Below, one piece after another: positions 9,660 through 17,788 of a stretch of DNA of 64,000 nt. Origin of the DNA: Actinoallomurus spadix (GTDB lineage: Bacteria; Actinomycetota; Actinomycetes; Streptosporangiales; Streptosporangiaceae); assembly GCF_024055725.1 (NCBI RefSeq), contig NZ_JAMXMX010000027.1, forward strand, positions 1-64,000. Direction: 5' to 3'. The notes beneath the pieces are model-generated. The model had not been told where the DNA came from, searched no databases, and was given only the letters and a program-made list of their open reading frames with translations. Position numbers and translations under genes: made by a program. The first letter of the stretch is position 1; each line of letters opens with the position of its first letter.

Positions 9660-10601
9660 ATGCTGAAGCTGCTGGCCCACCGGGTCGCCCTGTCGATTCC
9701 GTTGGTGTTGCTGGTATCGGTGGTGGTGTTCGCCCTCGAATCGCTCGTGCCGGGCGACCCGGCGCGGACCATCCTGGGGGAGAACGCGACGCCGGAGGGC
9801 ATCGCCGCCCTGCACCAGCAGATGGGTCTGGACCAGCCGTGGCTCGAGCGCTATTGGCACTGGCTCTCCGGGCTGTTCCACGGCGATCTCGGGGCCTCCC
9901 TGTTCACCGGAGACGCCGTCACCTCGGAGTTGAACTCCCGGCTCGGGGTCACGGTGTCGCTGGTGCTGTGCTGCGTGCTGGTCAGCGCCGTGGCCGGCAC
10001 CGCCCTCGGGATGTTCAGCGCGATCCGCGGCGGGCCGGCGGCGCGCGTGGTCGACGTGCTGTCGCTGACCGGGCTCGCACTGCCGAACTTCTGGGTGGCG
10101 ATCGTCCTGGTGGCGTTGTTCGCCGTGAAGATCCGCCTGTTCCCGGCGACCGGCTACGTCGCGCTCGCCGAGTCGCCGGGTCACTGGGTACGTTCACTGG
10201 TCCTGCCGGTGATCGCGCTCAGCCTGTTCGGAGTCACGGCGGTGGCCAAGCAGGCCCGCGACGCGACGCTGGAGGTGCAGGACACCGACTACATCCGGGT
10301 CCTGCGCGGCAACGGTGTCTCCGAGTCGCGGATCGTGCTCAAGCACATGCTGCGCAATGCCGCCATCCCCGTGGTCACGGTGCTGGGCGTGGTCGCCGTG
10401 TCCATGCTCAGCGGCACGGTGTTCGTTGAGGGCGTGTTCGTACTCCCCGGTCTGGGCAGCCTGGCCACGCAGGCGACCACGGACCACGATCTGCCGGTGA
10501 TCCTCGGCATCGGCGTCTACTTCACCGTCATGGTCATCATCCTCAACCTGCTCGTCGACCTCGCGTACGGAATGCTGAACCCGAAAGTGAGGGCATCTTG
10601 A
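9660..10601 (+). CDS. ABC transporter permease, DppB/OppB type
   Basis: 313 residues with six predicted membrane helices. The start at 9660 sits behind GGAAGGAGG. The N-terminal helix and the segment ESLVPGDPARTILGENATPEGIAALHQQMGLDQPWLERY are diagnostic for DppB-like permeases. The EAA loop that contacts the ATPase is near residue 210 (RDATLEVQDTDYIRVLRGNG). It ends in a four-base overlap with the next gene (TTGA), so translation is coupled. It forms the membrane channel together with the permease half of the following fusion protein. Confidence 0.93.
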   Translation: MLKLLAHRVALSIPLVLLVSVVVFALESLVPGDPARTILGENATPEGIAALHQQMGLDQPWLERYWHWLSGLFHGDLGASLFTGDAVTSELNSRLGVTVSLVLCCVLVSAVAGTALGMFSAIRGGPAARVVDVLSLTGLALPNFWVAIVLVALFAVKIRLFPATGYVALAESPGHWVRSLVLPVIALSLFGVTAVAKQARDATLEVQDTDYIRVLRGNGVSESRIVLKHMLRNAAIPVVTVLGVVAVSMLSGTVFVEGVFVLPGLGSLATQATTDHDLPVILGIGVYFTVMVIILNLLVDLAYGMLNPKVRAS

Positions 10602-12526
10602 CAACGCTGCCCGAGCCGGCGCCCCGCCCGGCGGCGGATGCGGCGAACACGGGCCTGGTGCGGTCGGTGCTGAGGTCGCCCAGGGGCGCGATCGTCGTCG
10701 CGTTCCTCGTCGTGCTCATCCTCGCCTGCGCGCTCGCGCCGCTCATCGCGCCGTACGACCCCCTGGCACAGCACTTGTCCGCGGTCCGGTCCGGGCCGTC
10801 GGGCCGCTACTGGCTGGGCACCGACAGCCTGGGACGCGATCTGCTCAGCCGGTTGCTGCACGGTGGTCGCAGCTCCCTGCTCGGCGTGCTGGAGGCGGTG
10901 GTCACGCTGTTGATCGTGGCGGTGCCGACGGGTCTGCTCGCCGGGTACCTCGGCGGCACCTTCGACCGGATCGCCATGCGCGTCGCCGAGGTGGTCATGT
11001 CGGTGCCGGTCATCATCATCCTGCTCGCGGTGCTGTCGATCTTCGAGCACAGCATGACCTCGGCCATGATCGCGTTCGGCGTGCTGGGCTCGTCCGGCCT
11101 GATGCGGGTGATCCGCGGGTCGGCGCTCGCCGCCCGCGAGGAGCTCTACGTGACCGCGGCGGAACTGATGGGCCTGTCCCGGCTGCAGGTCGTCGTGCGG
11201 CACGTGCTTCCCCGATGTCGCGGCGCGATCATCATCCAGGCATCGTTGTTCGCGGCCGTCACCCTCGGGGTGCAGACCGGTCTGACGTTCCTGTCCCTGG
11301 GACCTCCCCCGCCCGCGGCGACCTGGGGAGGGATGGTCGCCGACGCCGCGTCCGTGTTCAACCAGGACGCGTGGATGCTCGTGCCGCCCGGGGTGACCAT
11401 CGCGCTCACGGTGCTGGCCTTCGGCCTGCTGGGCGACGTCGTCCGTGACGTCAGCGCGGAGAAGTACGCCGCCGCACCCGCCGCACGCCGCAAACGGCGA
11501 TCCGGCACGCCCGACACGGCGGGCCGGCCCGAACCCGCCACGGACATGCTGCTCTCGGTGCGCGACCTGTCAGTGGCGACCGATGGCGGTCGTCCACTCA
11601 GGCTGCTCGACGCCGTCGGCTTCGACATCGCGGCGGGAGAGACCGTCGGCCTGGTCGGTGAGTCGGGTAGCGGCAAGACGATGACGGCGCGCGCGGTGAT
11701 CGGGCTGCTCCCCGGCAACTGCCGGATCACCTCGGGACAGGTCGTCTTCGACGGCAGCCCCGTACAGGATCTGGACCAGCGCGCGTTCCGTAAGCTGCGC
11801 GGCCGCCGGATCGCCATGATCTCGCAGGAACCGATGGCCGCGCTCGACCCCTCCTTCCGCATCGGGTCGCTGGTCGCGGAGGTCGTCCGGGCAGTCGACG
11901 GGATCAAGGGCAAGGCGGTGCACGCCCGCGTGATCGAGCTGCTGCGCATGGTCGAGATCCCCGACCCCGAGGCCGTCGCCCGCCGATTCCCGCACCAGAT
12001 CTCGGGTGGGATGGCCCAGCGGGTCGCGATCGCGATGGCGATCGCCGGCCGCCCCGAACTGCTCATCGCCGACGAGCCCACCACGGCTCTCGACGTGACC
12101 GTGCAGGCGGAGATCCTCGACCTGCTGCGCTCGCTGCAGCAGCAGAACAACATGGCGATCCTGCTGGTCACGCACGACTGGGGTGTCGTCGCCGACGTCT
12201 GCACGAAAGTCGTGGTCATGTACGCCGGCCAGGTGGTCGAGACCGCGCCGACCGGCGAGGTCTTCGACCGGCCGGCACATCCCTACACGCGGGCCCTGCT
12301 GCTGTCCAGCCCCGAGAACACCCACGTCGGCGAGCGGATCCAGGCCATCCCCGGTTCCGTTCCCACGCCACAGCGCTGGCCGGCCGGCTGCCGCTTCGCG
12401 AGCCGGTGCGACCTCGCGCAGCCGGGATGCACGGAAGGAGCGATCCCCGTCAAGGACATATCCGAAGGGCGGCTGTCCCGCTGCCTCAGGGTCGACACCC
12501 TGCTGGGCGGGGAGGCGCGCCGATGA
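10598..12526 (+). CDS. ABC transporter permease-ATPase fusion (DppC + DppD type)
   Basis: 642 residues in one frame combining two usual subunits. It starts with TTG 10598, overlapping the previous stop. Residues 20-290 are a DppC-like permease: LIAPYDPLAQH, GRYWLGTDSLGRDLLSRLLHGGRSSL and an EAA loop near ALAAREELYVTAAELMG. A linker rich in Arg/Ala/Pro (about 290-315) leads to an ATPase: Walker A GESGSGKT, Q-loop ISQEPMAALDP, signature ISGGMAQR, Walker B LLIADEPTTALD, switch His in VTHDWG, and the oligopeptide-type Cys-containing C-terminal tail (CRFASRCDLAQPGC). The fusion fixes one-to-one permease:ATPase stoichiometry. The second ATPase is the next gene. Confidence 0.93.
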   Translation: MTTLPEPAPRPAADAANTGLVRSVLRSPRGAIVVAFLVVLILACALAPLIAPYDPLAQHLSAVRSGPSGRYWLGTDSLGRDLLSRLLHGGRSSLLGVLEAVVTLLIVAVPTGLLAGYLGGTFDRIAMRVAEVVMSVPVIIILLAVLSIFEHSMTSAMIAFGVLGSSGLMRVIRGSALAAREELYVTAAELMGLSRLQVVVRHVLPRCRGAIIIQASLFAAVTLGVQTGLTFLSLGPPPPAATWGGMVADAASVFNQDAWMLVPPGVTIALTVLAFGLLGDVVRDVSAEKYAAAPAARRKRRSGTPDTAGRPEPATDMLLSVRDLSVATDGGRPLRLLDAVGFDIAAGETVGLVGESGSGKTMTARAVIGLLPGNCRITSGQVVFDGSPVQDLDQRAFRKLRGRRIAMISQEPMAALDPSFRIGSLVAEVVRAVDGIKGKAVHARVIELLRMVEIPDPEAVARRFPHQISGGMAQRVAIAMAIAGRPELLIADEPTTALDVTVQAEILDLLRSLQQQNNMAILLVTHDWGVVADVCTKVVVMYAGQVVETAPTGEVFDRPAHPYTRALLLSSPENTHVGERIQAIPGSVPTPQRWPAGCRFASRCDLAQPGCTEGAIPVKDISEGRLSRCLRVDTLLGGEARR

Positions 12527-13563
12527 AGACCGAGCCGCTGCTTCAGGTCGAGGGGCTGTGCGTCGACTATCCGGTCAGGCGGCGCCGGCGCTTCCGTGCC
12601 GTCGACTCCGTCGATCTGACCGTCGCCCCCGGCGAAACGCTGGGCGTGGTCGGTGAGTCGGGCTCCGGAAAGTCCACGATCGCCAAGGCGATCCTCGGGA
12701 TCACCCCCGTCACGGCCGGCACCATACGCTTCGAGGGCCGCGAACTGGATCCGCGTCGCGTACGGCGGCGCAAGCCGATCACCGACATCCAGGTCGTCTT
12801 CCAGGATCCGGTCAGCTCACTGGACCCGACCAAAACGGTGGGTCATACCATCGCCGAGCCGCTCGTGGCCAAGCTACGGCGGGAGGGCGGCGAGACAGGA
12901 GACGTACGCCGGCAGGTGGCGGAGATGCTCGACCGGGTCGGACTGCCGGAGAACGCCGCCTCCCGCTATCCCGCACAGTTCTCCGGCGGTCAGCGGCAAC
13001 GGATCGCGATCGCGCGGGCGTTCATCGTTCGTCCCCGGCTCGTCGTCTGCGACGAGGCCGTCAGCGCCCTGGACCTGTCCGTCCAGGCACAGATCCTCAA
13101 CCTCCTCACCGATGTCCAGCGTGACCTGGGGGTGAGCTATCTGTTCATCTCCCACGACCTGAGCGTCGTCGAGCACGTCTCCGACCGCGTCCTGGTCCTC
13201 TACCGGGGACGCGTCATGGAGACCGGCAGCGCCGCATCCGTGGTCCAGTCGCCCCAGCACCCCTACACGCGGGCTCTGCTCGCCGCCGCCCCCGTACACG
13301 ACCCGCTGCGGCAACGACAACGGCGTGAACTGCGTGCGAGCTACCGGATCGAGCCCAAGGCCGCGGCGCCCCTCGGGGACTCGTGCCCGTTCGCGCACCG
13401 CTGCCGGTTCGCCGTGGACCGGTGCCTCCAGGAACGACCGGTGCTGCAACCGACCGGTGCCGACGGCGCCGTCGCGTGCCACCGCCATGGCGAACTCCCG
13501 TCGGACGCCGAGGACGATGTTCCCCGCGAGCCGCGGTCAACGGCGACCGGAGGCTCGAAATGA
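12523..13563 (+). CDS. ABC transporter ATP-binding protein, DppF/OppF type
   Basis: About 346 residues from ATG 12523, which overlaps the fusion gene stop (ATGA). Walker A GESGSGKS, Q-loop VFQDPVSSLDP, signature FSGGQRQR, Walker B LVVCDEAVSALD and H-loop ISHDLS are intact, so the domain should hydrolyse ATP. The C-terminal oligopeptide extension (CPFAHRCRFAVDRCLQERP) carries the four cysteines found in OppF-like subunits. It pairs with the ATPase half of the preceding fusion. The stop overlaps the start of the next hydrolase gene by 4 bp, tying the hydrolase directly to the transporter. Confidence 0.93.
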   Translation: MKTEPLLQVEGLCVDYPVRRRRRFRAVDSVDLTVAPGETLGVVGESGSGKSTIAKAILGITPVTAGTIRFEGRELDPRRVRRRKPITDIQVVFQDPVSSLDPTKTVGHTIAEPLVAKLRREGGETGDVRRQVAEMLDRVGLPENAASRYPAQFSGGQRQRIAIARAFIVRPRLVVCDEAVSALDLSVQAQILNLLTDVQRDLGVSYLFISHDLSVVEHVSDRVLVLYRGRVMETGSAASVVQSPQHPYTRALLAAAPVHDPLRQRQRRELRASYRIEPKAAAPLGDSCPFAHRCRFAVDRCLQERPVLQPTGADGAVACHRHGELPSDAEDDVPREPRSTATGGSK

Positions 13564-15002
13564 CAGTCCTCCGCGCCCGTCCGATCGAGACGTCCGCCGG
13601 CTCGTTGCCGCTCGGAGCCGCCCGGCTCCCCGGAACCGGCTTCGGCGTCGACCTCGCCTCCGCCGGGTACCGCGAAGACGAGTACCTGGTCACAGGCACC
13701 GCGACCGCGTGGACCTATGACGCCGGCCTGCGCGCGGTGCCGGCCGACACCGACGTCCCCTACACGACCCGGGTTCTCATCCGCCGACCCGCGGACCCGG
13801 CGCGGTTCAACGGCGTGGTGCAGGCCGAACCGCTGCATCCCGAGTACGACACGGCCAACACGTGGCGCGTGCTGCACCCGTGGATCATGCGCACCGGCGC
13901 GGCCTGGGTGGGCATCACCCAGGAACCGCGCATCGCCGAGTCCATGCGAACGGAGTTCGACCCGGTACGGTACGGCGAGCTCTCGATCCCTGCGCCAAGC
14001 CTGCGCTACGACATCGTCGCGGACATCGTCACCGCGCTGCGTACACGCGCCGCCGGGTTGTGGGACGAGGGACCGGACATCGCCCGCGCCTACCTCTCGG
14101 GCTGGTCGATGACCGGCAGCTTCTGCCGGGTGTTCCTCGGCGAGGGCTTTCACGAACGCCGGCGGCTGCCCGGCGGTGCGGCCGTCTTCGACGGTTACGT
14201 CGTCGGCATCTCCTCGGGCGGAGCGGCGGGCGCGGGCTACCCCGGTCTGTCGGACGACCCCGGCCTGCCCGGTATGGAGGACGGCCGGCGCACCATCGGC
14301 GGGCACGACGCGCCCGTGATCGAACTCCTCAGTGAGGTGGAGTCCGAGACCCATGGCCCGGTCCTGCGCCCGGACGGCGACGATCCGGCCGACCGGTACC
14401 GGCTCTATCAGGTGGCGGGTACCTCACACGACAGCACCGGCCCGGATCAGGTCAACACCAACCAGGAGCAGTACCGCCGCCGCGGATTGCCGGTCCCGAG
14501 CCGGCGGATCGTGGAGATTCGCAGTGACGCCCGGCTGGATTTCGTCGCCCGCGCCGTCTTCTCCCTTCTGGACCGATGGGTCGCCGAAGGCCAGGCGCCG
14601 CCGCACGCGGACCGGTTCGTGTTCGACGGGGAACGTCACGGGGACGCGGTGTCCCTCGCACGGGACGAAGACGGCAACGTCCTGGGAGGCATCCGCACCC
14701 CGTGGATCTCCACACCGGTCGCGCGATACCACCCGCACAGCACACCGGTGCCCGGGGCATGCCGGCCCTCACCGTGGATGCCGACGATCGAGCCGGCGGC
14801 GATGACCTGGCTGGCCGGGAACATGACGCCGTTCTCCGCCGAGTCGCTGAACGCCAGGTACCCGACCGCGGAGGACTACCTCGACCGCTACCGGGAGAGC
14901 TGCCTGGCCTTGCTCGCTCAAGGCTTCCTCCTCTGGCCGGAGGTGGAGCCGCTGCTGGTCGCGGCCGAGCAGCGCGCGCTGACCCTGTTCCCCGCCTGCT
15001 GA
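13560..15002 (+). CDS. Alpha/beta hydrolase domain-containing protein (Abhydrolase_10-like)
   Basis: 480 residues from ATG 13560 (ATGA overlap with the upstream ATPase). No signal peptide, so cytoplasmic. It resembles the large alpha/beta hydrolase domain family (PF20091-like): YTTRVLIRRPADPARFNGVVQAEPLHPEYDTANTW, and a nucleophile elbow in LSGWSMTGSF with the Ser at G-W-S-M-T. Likely acid and His residues lie in the C-terminal third (YQVAGTSHDST is a good His candidate). The family is poorly characterised; esterase or amidase action on the imported compound is the natural reading. Its coupling with the transporter genes is the strongest hint of function. Confidence 0.75.
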   Translation: MTVLRARPIETSAGSLPLGAARLPGTGFGVDLASAGYREDEYLVTGTATAWTYDAGLRAVPADTDVPYTTRVLIRRPADPARFNGVVQAEPLHPEYDTANTWRVLHPWIMRTGAAWVGITQEPRIAESMRTEFDPVRYGELSIPAPSLRYDIVADIVTALRTRAAGLWDEGPDIARAYLSGWSMTGSFCRVFLGEGFHERRRLPGGAAVFDGYVVGISSGGAAGAGYPGLSDDPGLPGMEDGRRTIGGHDAPVIELLSEVESETHGPVLRPDGDDPADRYRLYQVAGTSHDSTGPDQVNTNQEQYRRRGLPVPSRRIVEIRSDARLDFVARAVFSLLDRWVAEGQAPPHADRFVFDGERHGDAVSLARDEDGNVLGGIRTPWISTPVARYHPHSTPVPGACRPSPWMPTIEPAAMTWLAGNMTPFSAESLNARYPTAEDYLDRYRESCLALLAQGFLLWPEVEPLLVAAEQRALTLFPAC

Positions 15003-15026
15003 ATCCGGGCTACTACGGAGGTTCTC

Positions 15027-15848
15027 ATGCCCATCTTTGAAACGGACGACGTGCAGCTCTGGTACGACGAATACGGGAACGGTGACGAAGTCGTCCTGTC
15101 CAGTGCCTCCGGATTCGACGGCTACCCGGCCGTGCTCGCGAACGAGCCGACGGATTGCCACGTGTTCACCATCCAGGCGCGCGGGTTCGGCCGTTCCACC
15201 CATCTGCGGGCGGCGCCGGAGCAGGGATGGCTCGACCAATGGGCCGACGATGTGATCGCCTTCGCCGACCATCTGGGCGTGTCCCGGTTCATCTACACCG
15301 GTGTCTCGCACGGCGGCGGCATCGGCTGGCATCTGGCCCGGCGCCATCCGCAGCGGCTGAAAGCGCTCATCTCGGTGGTGGGCACCCCGCATGACCGCGA
15401 TGGTGACACGTCCTCCTCGGTGGGCCGCCGCGCCGTCGTCGAGAACCGGGGGAACAGGGACGTCATCGAGAAGCAGTTCCGCATCCTCGGGGGCTCCACG
15501 GACACGCCGGAACGGGCCGCGCTCCGGGAGGAGACCATCGCCTCGCTGGTGCGGCACCACCTGGAGTACAGCGCAGAGGAGGCCCAGATCAACCAGGGCA
15601 TGCCGTTTCCCGAGGCCAGGACCAACGAAGAACTCAGCGCGATCCTGCGGACCATCGACGTTCCCGTGCTCATTCTCGCCGGGATGCGCGATGGCGTCAT
15701 CTCGCCCGAGTCGGCGCTACGGGCCGCCCGCAGCGTTCCGCGCTCGAAGGCCGTGCTGTTCGAGGACGAGGGGCATTTCGTCGCGCGTGAACGTCCAGAA
15801 CGGCTCGCCGCCGAGGTCGCCGTGTACCTCGACGAGCTGAACTCCTGA
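15027..15848 (+). CDS. Alpha/beta hydrolase
   Basis: 273 residues, cytoplasmic, 24 bp downstream of the larger hydrolase behind ACGGAGG. It has a full alpha/beta hydrolase triad: Ser in TGVSHGGGIG, Asp in LAGMRDGVIS, and His in EDEGHFV. The oxyanion region is less canonical (SSASGFDGYP in place of HG-G-P). The N-terminus (IFETDDVQLWYDEYGNGDE) matches hydrolases that act on small esters, lactones or C-C bonds. Being second of two hydrolases in a transporter operon, it may act on the product of the first. The substrate is not deducible. Confidence 0.85.
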   Translation: MPIFETDDVQLWYDEYGNGDEVVLSSASGFDGYPAVLANEPTDCHVFTIQARGFGRSTHLRAAPEQGWLDQWADDVIAFADHLGVSRFIYTGVSHGGGIGWHLARRHPQRLKALISVVGTPHDRDGDTSSSVGRRAVVENRGNRDVIEKQFRILGGSTDTPERAALREETIASLVRHHLEYSAEEAQINQGMPFPEARTNEELSAILRTIDVPVLILAGMRDGVISPESALRAARSVPRSKAVLFEDEGHFVARERPERLAAEVAVYLDELNS

Positions 15849-15863
15849 CCGGACGGGATCGTG

Positions 15864-16997
15864 ATGGTGAACATCCTCGCCGTCGGGGACCTCATCCTCG
15901 ACGAGCCGGACCCGGGCTCGTTCTTCGATCCGAGTCGTGCGCTGCTCCATACGGGCGATCTGGTGATCGGGCACGTGGAGGTGCCGCACTCCACGACGAG
16001 GACACAGACGAGTACCGACGTGCCGGCTCCGCCCGCCGACCCGGCGGCGCTCGGCGCGCTCGCCGATGCCGGTTTCGGCGCCGTGACCCTCGCCGGTAAC
16101 CACATCTGCGACGCCGGGCCGCAAGGGCTGCGTGACACCGTCGATCATGCCCGGTCCGCCGGCCTCCGCACCTCGGGCGCCGGAGCGACCCTGGCCGAGG
16201 CACGGACCCCGGCGATCTGCGCAGCCGGCGGAAGGCTTGTTGCGATCCTGAGCTACAACTGCGTCGGGCCACGCGAGTCCTGGGCGACCTCGGCGAAGCC
16301 CGGCTGCGCCTACATCCACATCCTCACCCATTACGAGCTCGAAGGCGCCAACCCCGGCGGACCACCACGGGTCTACACCTTCGCGGAACCGGACCATCTG
16401 AATTGGCTGGCCACCGATATCGCGGCGGCCCGGGAGAACGCGGATATCGTCCTCGTCTCCTTCCATAAGGGAATCGTGCACACGCCGGGCGCCCTGGCGA
16501 TGTACGAGGGGCCGCTGGCGCGCGCCGCGATCGACGCGGGCGCGGACGCCGTCATCGGCCAGCACGCCCACATCCTTCGCGGCATCGAGATGCATCGCGG
16601 TCGCCCGATCTTTCACGGACTCGGCAACTTCGTCACGGTGACGCGCGCGCTCACCCCGGCCGACGGCGACCATCCGGAACGTGAAGCCTGGGCGCGCAAG
16701 CGCAAGGAGCTTTTCGGCTTCACCCCCGACCCCGGCATGCCCTTCTATCCATTCCATCCGGAAAGCCGCAACGCGATGATCGCGTCGATGCGATTCGCCG
16801 AGGATGGCGCGATCACCGCCGGGTTCATTCCCTGCTGGATCGATGAGCGCGGCCGGCCGACCCCGCGACGCCGGCACGACGGCGGCCAGCAGATCGCCGA
16901 TTACGTGGAGTCGATCACCCGCCGACTGCATCCGGCCACGCGCTTCTCCTGGCGCGACGACGACTTCGTCGAGGTGGAGGACAGCGCGGCGGCCTGA
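15864..16997 (+). CDS. CapA-family (poly-gamma-glutamate synthesis type) metallophosphoesterase-like protein
   Basis: 377 residues from ATG 15864 (GTG 15861 is an in-frame alternative). The sequence matches the PGA_cap/CapA domain: NILAVGDLILDEPD at the start, LALADAGF-like helix then TLAGNHICDAGPQGLRDT, VVSFHKG-type strand, GADAVIGQHAHILRGIEMHRGRPIFHGLGNF. The metal-ligand motifs (GD, GNH, HxH) of calcineurin-like phosphoesterases are visible. There is no signal peptide or membrane helix, unlike many CapA proteins. Similar cytoplasmic CapA-like proteins occur in catabolic operons with unclear jobs; amide or phosphoester hydrolysis is conceivable. Last gene of the operon. Confidence 0.82.
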   Translation: MVNILAVGDLILDEPDPGSFFDPSRALLHTGDLVIGHVEVPHSTTRTQTSTDVPAPPADPAALGALADAGFGAVTLAGNHICDAGPQGLRDTVDHARSAGLRTSGAGATLAEARTPAICAAGGRLVAILSYNCVGPRESWATSAKPGCAYIHILTHYELEGANPGGPPRVYTFAEPDHLNWLATDIAAARENADIVLVSFHKGIVHTPGALAMYEGPLARAAIDAGADAVIGQHAHILRGIEMHRGRPIFHGLGNFVTVTRALTPADGDHPEREAWARKRKELFGFTPDPGMPFYPFHPESRNAMIASMRFAEDGAITAGFIPCWIDERGRPTPRRRHDGGQQIADYVESITRRLHPATRFSWRDDDFVEVEDSAAA

Positions 16998-17092
16998 CGG
17001 CCGGCAGAGTGACCTGGCCGCCCAGAGCGGCCACGGTCGCCGAACCGCCCACTCGTTCGTGCCGGTCGGATCGAGGGCTGCTCTGAAGCCGC

Positions 17093-17788
17093 TCAGTTAC
17101 GCCGCTCAAGGTAGCGCAGGACCGCGAGGACGCGCCGGTGCTGGAACGCGGTTCGGGGCAGGCCCAGCTTGTCGAAGATCGTTGCGGTGTGCTTCTCCAC
17201 CGCCCGGCGGGAGACGCCGAGCGCGTCCGCGATGGCCGCGTTGGTGCGGCCCTCGGCCATGGCCGACAGCACCTCGCGCTCCCGTCCCGTGAGCGCCGAC
17301 AGCGATTCGGCCGAGCGGCGCGCTGCCAGGAGTTGGGCGACCACCTCCGGGTCGAGCGCCGTGCCGCCGTCCGCCACCCGGCGCAGCGCGTCGACGAACT
17401 CGTCGATGTCCACGACGCGTTCCTTGAGCAGATAGCCGAATCCGGCGAGGCCGCCCGCCACGAGCCGGTCGGCATATCGGGTCTCGACGTACTGCGAGAA
17501 GAGCAGTACGCCGAGGTCAGGATGGCGCTCGCGGAGTTTCAGCGCGGCGCGCAGGCCGTCGTCGCGGTGGGTCGGCGGCATCCGGATGTCGGCGACCACG
17601 GCGTCCGGGCGCTGTTCCTCGACGGCGGCGACCAGGGCCTCGGCGTCGCCGACCGCGGCGAGCACGTCCAGACCGCGGTCGCGCAGGAGCTGCACCAGGC
17701 CCTCGCGGACGACGGCCGCGTCCTCGGCGACGACGATCCGCAGCGGTGCGGTGGGTGGCATGCGGTCTTCCCCGGCTCCGAGACTCAA
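17093..17788 (-). CDS. NarL/LuxR-family response regulator
   Basis: 231 residues. The receiver domain spans about residues 16-135, with acidic pair (VVAEDAAVVREG), phospho-acceptor Asp in VVADIRMP and the conserved Lys in GYLLKERV. The C-terminal LuxR helix-turn-helix (about 165-225: LTGREREVLSAMAEGRTNAAIADALGVSRRAVEKHTATIFDKLGL) binds DNA. The start at 17788 overlaps the kinase stop (ATGA). Last gene of the operon 21467-17093 and cognate to the adjacent kinase. The dyad at 21524-21548 upstream of this operon is a candidate binding site. Confidence 0.92.
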   Translation of the reverse strand: MSLGAGEDRMPPTAPLRIVVAEDAAVVREGLVQLLRDRGLDVLAAVGDAEALVAAVEEQRPDAVVADIRMPPTHRDDGLRAALKLRERHPDLGVLLFSQYVETRYADRLVAGGLAGFGYLLKERVVDIDEFVDALRRVADGGTALDPEVVAQLLAARRSAESLSALTGREREVLSAMAEGRTNAAIADALGVSRRAVEKHTATIFDKLGLPRTAFQHRRVLAVLRYLERRN

